A stretch of 64,000 nt of DNA from Amphimedon queenslandica. Its lineage: Eukaryota; Porifera; Demospongiae; Haplosclerida; Niphatidae. Positions 56,901 through 64,000 of the stretch are shown piece by piece. Location of the stretch: NCBI RefSeq assembly GCF_000090795.2, contig NW_003546378.1, positions 7,748 through 71,747 on the forward strand, in the 5' to 3' direction. The stretch's first letter is position 1. Every line of letters begins with the position of its first letter. The translations under genes and the position numbers were made by a program. Below the pieces are notes generated by a model. That model was not told the origin of the DNA. It ran no database searches and was given only the letters and a program-made list of their open reading frames with translations.

Positions 56901-59718
56901 TGAATTGCATAAATATGTAGACCTAAAGGATACTTGAGAGTATTGATGAATGACATAACATTACAACCTCAATGGACTTGATTGGCACAATTTAGTAAGC
57001 AATTTCATGGAACAAATACATAGCTTTTCTTCTGACATCCAAACAGATGTATTAAATAATACTTTATCCAGTATAAAAAACAAAAGCCATCTTGATTCAT
57101 CAGTGTCACTAACAATCATTCTTGACAATATATCACTCATCTGCAATTTGAAGACAGTGAATATGTATAAACAAATAGACAAATACCTTCTCATACTTTC
57201 TTGATGACAGAAGATAAGTATTACAAACAGTGAACAATGACCAAGTGGCTGATTCAGAAACCTGAGGACTAACAAAGTCCTTTAAACCTTTATCAATCAT
57301 ATCCTTTTCAATCACGCACCACTGACACAAACAAACAATAAGTGAAACAACAGGATCCACAGAACTGGTATTACTATGATCAGTATTATACACGAGCTGT
57401 TCCAGTGTAAATAAATCATTAGTCTGATGTTCAAAAGAATGGCTCTGTATTTGTTTAGGAATTACACACTCTTCACCCTCAACAACATCAGTCAATGTGA
57501 AAGCTGCAATCAAAAGAAGCCAGTGAATATCTTCAAAAAGAGCCTCAATTTCATACACGGCAGCAGTATTAGATTCTGATGATGACAAAACAGCTATCAG
57601 TTCTGTGCATTTGGAATAGCACTGATTAAATAAATCAAGTAGCATAGACAGGAAATCTGTTAAAATGTGACGTGAAATAAACCCTAAATAACTCAATTCG
57701 TCATAATAGATCTCGCGATCATCGTCAGTGAAATCCAAAGTAGTGCAAAAACCAGTGCAATACTGTCGTAACCCACGAGGATGATTTAGCTTATTTCGAA
57801 GGTAAACAGTAACCAAAGTGAGCAATGATTCCTTTAAATAGCCAGCAAAGTTACCAGTTGGAGGTTCTATGAGACGGTAAATTCCTTCAAGAATAAAACA
57901 GTATGACTCTTCTAACATTGATGAATCTTCATGAGACATCTGTAAAAAATAAATAGCATCACAATATTTAAGCCTAACCTCAATTGTAGCTGATCTTTGT
58001 GAACTAATTTCAAAAAGGTGAACTAAGACTTTTGATAAGGCCAACAAAGTCTCTTCAGTCAGTATCACAAACAGTAAGTGACAAAAATTTGATAAAAAAC
58101 GACGAAAAACACAGGTAATTCCATATAATGCTTTGTCACTTAGATGCAAACTACAAGATATAAGTTGTCAAATAATAATGAAATGGTTATTTAAATAAGT
58201 ACTTTTGCATGAGAGATGAAATCAGTGTCTTAACAAAATTAATGGCATAAGACCTTCCAATGTCTTTAGAGGAAAAAATAGCTCCAGACAGAGAAGCTAA
58301 TTGTGACAAACATTGACAAACAGATACAACAATGTCAGATCCACCAGAAAAATTATTAAAGAGCTAAAAAGAGAAAGGTTTATAGTTAGTATAAAGGACT
58401 AAAAAGTATAACTTGTAAATGTACATGTATTGTATGTACATGAATAATTTACCTTTAGAAATACATGAACTATAGCAGGATCTAACAGAATATCATTAAA
58501 TGAAGGTGGTGGCTTCAATGGTACATTGCTCATAAATGATGTCACAGACTTTATGCCATGAAGAGCTACAGTACTTCAAGTGAAGGAAATTTGTACTGTA
58601 TTGGTAGTTATCTACCTTAAAACAATATGAGCTTGTATTTATCATAACAACTTAATTGGAATTGATAATGTTACTGGAGTTCAAATAATGACAATTAACA
58701 CAGTGGGAAAGAAGAGAAAAAAAAGAAATTATGGGAGGATACTAGATGATGAAAAATCCCATGATAAAATTTCCAAGTTAAGTGATACTAATAAAGAAAT
58801 GTTGTTTTCTTTTGAAAATTCCAATTTGTTTACAAAAGAGGCAAGTGCCTGAAAACATACACTATCAAATAATTTGTTATTAGGAAGAAAGTTAAAAAGG
58901 TACGTGTACATGTAGTCATGTACTGTACATGTACCTACTTTGCAAATATAAAATTAATACATGTAACATAAAAAACAAGAATTGATTACTACATGTAAAA
59001 TGAACTATCAGTACAATAGGTAACCTGCATTGCTGCTGTTATCACCAAAAGCAGTCCACCACTTTCTTCAATACATCTTTTACACCTAAAATGACTGTCC
59101 AATGACAGTCCAATAGAACTTGATCCTTCACTAGAAGAGAATTCCGAAAGCAATGTTAACAAAAAGCAGCAACCAATCTATACAATATAGCAGAATTACA
59201 ATAAATATATATTGCCAAAAAACATACAAGAATAAATTTAAGACTTGTGCAATTTCATGAAAAAATTATAAGGCTAACTTACACGTATGTTTTTAAGGAA
59301 CAATCATGTATATTTGATGTTTAAGTACTACATGTACATCAACCATAATTATACACATACATATTCATGGCCAGTACCTTACCTCAACATTTAATAAATT
59401 GCAAAGAGACTGACAAATATTGTGAATATAGGACTTTAGTACAATTCCTCCATTATCTTCTAATGCTCCTCGCTTTAATACAATAGAAATCAAAACAAAA
59501 ATCTGTTTTTGAACGTAATCAGACAAACTAAATGAAAATAAAATAAAAATTCAACCCTGAAATCTTGACAAACCTGCTATCATTAGCTACAACAAAATCA
59601 AAAAGTTGCTTCAACATTATATGTCTTTCTTCTGGTTGAATTTGAGTCCATTCTCGCATAAAAGCTTCTTTCATAGTGACAGTAGCTTGGAATTTAACAT
59701 AAGATGAACAATTGCTAC
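53243..59718 (-). CDS. XPO4: Exportin-4 (XPO4), N-terminal exon(s) not found
   Basis: Seventeen exons in consistent phase down to TAA: 59718-59574, 59527-59383, 59177-59025, 58848-58743, 58565-58453, 58363-58203, 58138-57187, 57140-56968, 56922-56760, 56629-56348, 56286-56220, 56005-55895, 55671-55580, 53940-53810, 53759-53648, 53591-53499 and 53437-53243. They give about 1063 residues of an expected 1150. Matches to exportin-4 run in order: MKEAFMREWTQI, LISIVLKRGALED, LLSEFSSSEGSSSIGLS, LNLEILSWDF, SLSGAIF, YEIEALFEDIHWLL, CEIFPESLLTLP. Exportin-4 is a RanGTP-dependent nuclear transport receptor made of HEAT-like helices (eIF5A and SMAD3 cargo in mammals). About 70-80 N-terminal residues should lie above 59718; no convincing exon was seen. 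A possible 39-base intron (57978-57940) is in frame and may be retained. It converges on CI-MPR, 206 bases apart. Confidence 0.9.
53945..53983. repeat. (AAT)n microsatellite
   Basis: About 13 uninterrupted ATA/AAT units lie just inside an XPO4 intron (upstream in the minus sense of exon 53940-53810). The tract is adjacent to the splice acceptor, so length changes could affect splicing of that exon. Confidence 0.95.
54632..55497. mobile_element. 866-base DNA transposon remnant in XPO4 intron, TA duplication
   Basis: Inverted termini GATATTAGAGTTACAGGGAT and CCCTGTAAACTCTAATATC (extended by GGGAAA / TTTCCTATCC) are bounded by TA on each side. A 69-codon plus-strand frame (55158-55367) has no recognised domain, so the element is taken as non-autonomous. 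The remaining intron sequence (53984-54631) shows nothing identified. Confidence 0.75.
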
Positions 59719-59954
59719 CTAAAATGTATGTACAAGTACCATGAAATCAAGAATGTCAGAAAAATTTATAACACAGAATCAGAGCACTTCTTTATATAAC
59801 GAAAATAATGTCAATGAAAAAAATTTTAAACCAGTGATACTAAGCCAGTAACACATGAATGCCACAACCACACTTTATAGGAAAATTAGATGACTCATAC
59901 TAATACAAGTTTATTGAAAGACATTCTGTTGTTGAATGATGTTTCTAATAAGAC

Positions 59955-59982
59955 GTACATGTACATGTACATGTACATGTAT
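59955..59982. repeat. ACATGT/GTACAT palindromic motif run
   Basis: Four and a half tandem copies of the 6-base unit GTACAT form a self-complementary run. Shorter runs of the same unit occur all over the window in introns and intergenic DNA, for example near 14346-14366, 27209-27228, 34667-34676, 44542-44566 and 61038-61058. Confidence 0.9.
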
Positions 59983-60747
59983 AAGTACAACATAAGTACT
60001 ACATGTAACCTGTAGAAATACATGTATGTCTTTTACAAATAATTTCATCATTTATGTAGAATAAGAAGTGCCAAAGTTTTAAGTTTAAAAAAGTATATCC
60101 TTTTGAGTGCAACATACATGTATGTAGTGTATATGTAGATTGTACAAGTAACAGCAATGTAATATTTTATTCTTGATACAGTCACAGATACACGTACATG
60201 TATAACACTTCAAGACGAAATGTTACATGTAAATTAACATGACAGTTCTTTGAAAGCATTCAATAGTTAATAATATATTTATTTGATGGGCTCTTCCATG
60301 ACATAAATATTTGACCAAATCAAAGGACAACAGAAAACTGCTGTTTGAAAATGACTAACAATAAAATTGAGTTTGAGTAGTTCTAATCAAAGCTCCATGA
60401 TTGTTTCAAACTTAAGCTGATAGCACTTGATGGTTATAACTTGGCAAAATATTCTAGTAGACTAAGAAAAAAAGGCACTCTAAGAGAACTGACAGATATT
60501 GCCATTTTCACCATAGGTTATTTGCCAGGCTGCCAGCTATTGTGTGCATGAATTTGCAATCCATCTACTGAAAATAATATAGTAGACTCAGTATTTTGAT
60601 CAATAAAACTCATCCATACGCTCTGACACTCTTAAAAAATGAAAATAATAACTACAAATAAAAACAATCAATTTTAAAGAAATTTTTGAATGACAGAATG
60701 TTGTACTTCAGTAGCCATGTACATGTATGTACTACACAGGCAGTACT

Positions 60748-60937
60748 GTATGGGGCATTATGCTTGCAGGATGCAAATTTCGCAGATAAAGTAACTTCGC
60801 GAAAATAAAATCCAGGAATTTCAATTTAGTACAGTACCCGCTGACACAAGTGGTAGTATTGCCAAAATTAAAACCCCCAAATTCAAATTTTAGTAGATTT
60901 CACAAAATTTGCATCCCGTGAACATTATGCCCTATAC
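60748..60937. mobile_element. Small MITE, about 190 bases
   Basis: Left GTATGGGGCATTATG...GGATGCAAATTT and right AAATTTGCATCC...CATTATGCCCTATAC are imperfect inverted repeats, with TA at both ends. The body has AT-rich CGCGAAAATAAAA-type sequence and no frame. Confidence 0.65.
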
Positions 60938-62194
60938 GATATTTGATTTCATGTGGCAACCCTTAACAGTTTCCAAGATATAATGTACATGCATAATCGA
61001 GGATTCAGTGACAGTTGTTGTAGACATCATACACGTACATATGTACATGTACATGTACAAGACCAAAAACAACTACATCGTACCTGGCTACTGGGAGATT
61101 TCTTTGCCTAAGACTCAACCTATCAAAATTCTTTTTACAATAATTTACTACTGAATTTTGGCTCCTTTAGCCACTTGAAGGTCATGTCTTGGCTGTCAAA
61201 TGTCAATGCCTCTGAGATCCTCTTTTCGCAAATGCAGGAAGTATAGAAGTACAACTTTTATGAAGCACAAAAGGATATGATTGTCCATGTTTGGATATTG
61301 TTGGTAAGGCAATAATTTGTTAAATTTTTACTTTTTCTAAATAAAAAGATTTTTCTTTTTTCTCACATACGTGTACTTCACATCTTTGCAGAATATTTTT
61401 TGACATTTATGTGAACATATATCTTATGATCAGCAAAGGGTACTACAAACATCTTTTTGTAAAAAACTACATTAATATGCAATAAAAAATTGGAGGACAC
61501 ACCTCATAAAAGGATACATTGTGCATGTATATCACACTAGGAAGCCCTTGTGGTTACAACATGTACATGCAGTTTTTCTAGGATATACAGTGTACTGCAT
61601 AGCTTTGTCCTGCTAGGTGAGACTAAGCCATACCCCGCTAAAAATATAAAATCCTTGAGGCGAGAAGTAACAGCTCACGAGTATCATTAATTTTGCAATT
61701 ATCCCAGTTATGGTATCTGCCAACACACAAGAACTGTGGCCATCATGCAGAGGTAGACAATGCAAAACATTTTGAATCAACACCAATACCAAGTACTTTA
61801 AGTATCAATATTTATGGTATTGAGTACTGAATGAGTAGTCTGCTACAGCGCCTGTGCGAATACATGTAGGTTATAATTAGTTTTTAATATCCTACTGATG
61901 ACGCACATGCATCAAAGGTACCGCGTGCTCTATAACCCAGCAAAACCACAGCAGTGATGTAAGTCACCCATAACAATGCTTTAACCCACCCACAATGATG
62001 TTATAATCCACACACAATGTTATCAAATATTCTTATTATTATTTGAAAAAACAATTATTCTTGATGGTCTGGTGTAGGATTATATGCACCTTGATTGATA
62101 CACATTAATTGTGCACCCATTGAGAGATGCTGATCCAAAAAAGAAAGTAGGTACAATGGACCAGGATGAGCATTCAAGGTTTAATACCTGAGAG

Positions 62195-63448
62195 CTAGTG
62201 GTAACAGTAGAATTGTGTTCCTTCACACTTTGTGGAACTATACGTAGAGCTTTGCATGCTTCTTCTTTCTACCTTTTTTGATATGCGCTCATACTTTTTA
62301 AAATGATCCAGTGATCTGTGACCTGTTCAGTCTTGTATTACTTTTTCAGATATTCCTGCCTGGAACAATTCAGTTGCCGTATAAGCCCTTAGAGAGTGAT
62401 TACTTTTGTTCCCTTCAATACCTGTTTCAAAACACATGGCTTTCAACATTTTACTCAAGATATTTTTACCAATAGGCACACTAGACTTTAGCAGCACTAT
62501 TCTGGTTAGGACGTAGATAAAATATATCCAAATCAGCAGCATTTGGAGGCAGCTTGGCTAGATAGGTATCCAATAAATGGACATGACAACGCTCTCCAGT
62601 CTCCATATCCTTGTACTGATGAACAACCATGTTGGGAACATTGAGCTGATTAAAACCACCTGCCCTATTTTAGAACAGTTTTCTGTGTAAGTGTATGATA
62701 TTTTCCTTTCAGGCGAGATGTTCCTCTTAATCTGGGAAAGCGTAAGAGATCGGTGCTCAGTACCACCACGTGACGCAAAATTTTTGCCATTCAAAAAAAG
62801 ATAGCATTAAGTAGCACTTTAGGATGGGATGAATCTAGCACTTTAGATGCCCACAGCTTTTCCTCATCTTCCTTAGTTAAAGCCTCAGTTGCAGAACTCT
62901 CACTCCCTACGCCATTATTACGAAGCTCTCAGAAATAAGTGTCACAAGTCTTGAATAGCTTTCTAAAGTCTGGATCGTCATGATTGAATATATTCAGCAC
63001 ACACTCTTTATTCTCTTTCGTACAGGGATATAATCCACATAACAAATACAATGTCTTAAGAGGATAACTGGTGCCATCTTTCTTTCTCATACCTAAAATA
63101 TATCTCTGTAGCCATAGAGAAAGCTCAGTGGGGTTGTTACTCAATAATACATCATCAGGGCATGGCTCCTCAGGATGACAACCGTTATAAGAGGTTTTCC
63201 ATTCTTTACACAGCCCACTTTGTGCTGACGGAGTATTTTTGGGTACAAACCCCCTTGATACGTCTGTAAGGATATCTTTGGGCTCAAAAATTGCTCTCCG
63301 TCCTCTAACGCCGCATCTATCTCTCCCTCTAGCTCTGGTACTGTACTGTTTCAGTCTCTTCTTCGGGCACTGTTTTGACCACTTCATCATCTGAAATCTT
63401 ACTTTTTAATCTCTTACTGACAGGCTCACAATCAGTAGCTTCAGCCAT
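62195..63448 (-). mobile_element. Crypton-type tyrosine recombinase, frameshifted
   Basis: The minus strand starts with ATG at 63448 (MAEATDCEPVSKRLKS), then changes frame near 63350. It continues with SLWLQRYILGMRKKDGTSYP and LYLLCGLYPC (about 63150-63010), after a gap NGKNFASRGGTEHRSLTLSQ (62794-62700), then GKNILSKML..SNHSLRAYTATELFQAGISEKVIQD (62470-62330), and in another frame GHRSLDHFKKYERISKK (62325-62265). These are the DUF3504/Crypton blocks: R (SLRA), H-x-x-R (GHRS) and a candidate nucleophile Tyr (KKYERI). At least three frame changes and the lost middle make it inactive. Element ends were not identified. Confidence 0.82.
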
Positions 63449-64000
63449 TATTCAATTCCAGCATGTGCCATGTGGTATTCTGCGTATGCATGTGTGCAGA
63501 GCCTTTGATGTGCATCATCCTGACATAAGTAACTTATAACATGTATCTAATATATAGTCCCCTCCCCCTCGGGCGCACGCGCCCTCGGGATCAGTAACAG
63601 TACATTAGATACATTACTCCTAGCCATGTTATACATGTAAGTATTACTAACAAAATTCAAGGAGATGATCTGCCATGTAATTACAAAAGGGTGTAGACAT
63701 TATTATGATGTAAAGTAGGTGTGGTGTGGCGTGGTCACTACTCCAACCAAGATACCAGGATTTGGTGCAGTATTTCCTTGGTATTGGAAAAATGGGTCTT
63801 TAGGTATTGTACCATGCACGTCAACCCTCATGTTTGATGCAAGCAGCAAGTGCTTTCTGTATCCTGGATATGGTAGTCAGTAGTCACTACATTTTGAAGC
63901 TACAAACTATTCTAGATGCAAGAAAAGTGTCAATTAAAAACCCACATAGGAAGTATAGTGCAATAGTCTTGTTCAACATGCATGCAGTGACAGAGAGTCA
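63449..64000. other. Window end, no gene; GC hairpin at 63571-63584
   Basis: A very GC-rich island sits in AT-rich DNA: GGGCGC-AC-GCGCCC (63571-63584) with CCCTCGGG directly repeated on both sides (63566-63573, 63582-63589). It is framed by inverted GTATCTAAT / ATTAGATAC (63544-63552 and 63605-63613), suggesting a compact foldback or the end of a mobile element next to the Crypton fossil. The remainder to 64000 shows nothing recognised. Confidence 0.45.

Larger units (their letters stand above)
59719..62194. other. Gene-poor interval between XPO4 and the Crypton fossil
   Basis: No complete gene recognised. The missing first exon(s) of XPO4 should be within or beyond it. It holds a run of ACATGTAC units (59955-59982), a small MITE (60748-60937) and weak tandem ACAATG/CCCAC units near 61960-62010. 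Confidence 0.5.

Noticed and set aside
61740-61920. Possible relative of the first hAT MITE (AATACC/GGTATTGAGTACT words)
   Set aside because: The words are similar but no paired termini or duplication could be found.
1-64000. tRNA, rRNA, CRISPR, operon or prokaryotic features
   Set aside because: No tRNA B-box context with a cloverleaf, no rRNA core words, no spaced direct repeats of CRISPR type. The gene structure is intron-rich eukaryotic.

Overview
The window looks like nuclear DNA of an early-branching animal, most likely a demosponge, and possibly Amphimedon queenslandica (inference; no search could be run). The DNA is AT-rich. Genes have many small exons separated by GT-AG introns that are often only 40-60 bases long. 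Intergenic gaps are mostly 130-300 bases, and introns carry many short inverted-repeat transposons. The proteins are animal ones: CNK, a 15-repeat CI-MPR and an ERCC6L2-type helicase. There are no operons, ribosome binding sites, CRISPR arrays or bacterial signals, and no tRNA or rRNA gene was recognised.

Layout: (1) 1-1.96 kb, a decayed LINE-type reverse transcriptase (minus) split by a hAT-type MITE with a perfect 8-bp target duplication. (2) 2.99-3.72 kb (+), C-terminal exons of a small charged coiled-coil protein. (3) 3.9-5.4 kb (-), an intronless GT8 glycosyltransferase-like protein with five C-terminal membrane spans. (4) 6.1-8.9 kb (-), a class I SAM methyltransferase whose large intron holds a pogo-type transposase fossil. 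(5) 9.1-15.8 kb (+), an ERCC6L2-like SNF2 helicase. (6) 16.0-17.9 kb (-), a short-chain dehydrogenase of 11beta-HSD type. (7) 18.0-21.0 kb (+), an iPLA2-beta (PLA2G6)-like ankyrin/patatin lipase, head-to-head with (6). (8) 21.2-23.7 kb (+), ARMC7. (9) 23.9-35.4 kb (-), CNK (connector enhancer of KSR) with SAM, CRIC, PDZ and PH domains. (10) 35.6-53.0 kb (+), a complete cation-independent mannose-6-phosphate receptor (CI-MPR/IGF2R-like), 31 exons and about 2340 residues. (11) 53.2-59.7 kb (-), exportin-4, lacking only its N-terminal exon(s). (12) 62.2-63.4 kb (-), a frameshifted Crypton-type tyrosine recombinase.

The genes form alternating divergent and convergent pairs: methyltransferase/helicase, SDR/iPLA2 and CNK/CI-MPR share short 5' intervals; helicase/SDR, ARMC7/CNK and CI-MPR/XPO4 converge within about 200-260 bases. 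CACGTG boxes of the type bound by bHLH-Zip factors occur in several of these promoters, including two TCACGTGA boxes around a GC box just upstream of CI-MPR. Exon chains were assembled by reading splice sites and codon phase by eye. All complete multi-exon models close with consistent phase, which is the main support for them. I found no undescribed genetic system. The most interesting material is evolutionary (CI-MPR with its promoter and tail signal, a GT8 protein without its metal site) and structural (many foldback elements, one miRNA-like hairpin, and a palindrome kept in two diverged repeat copies).
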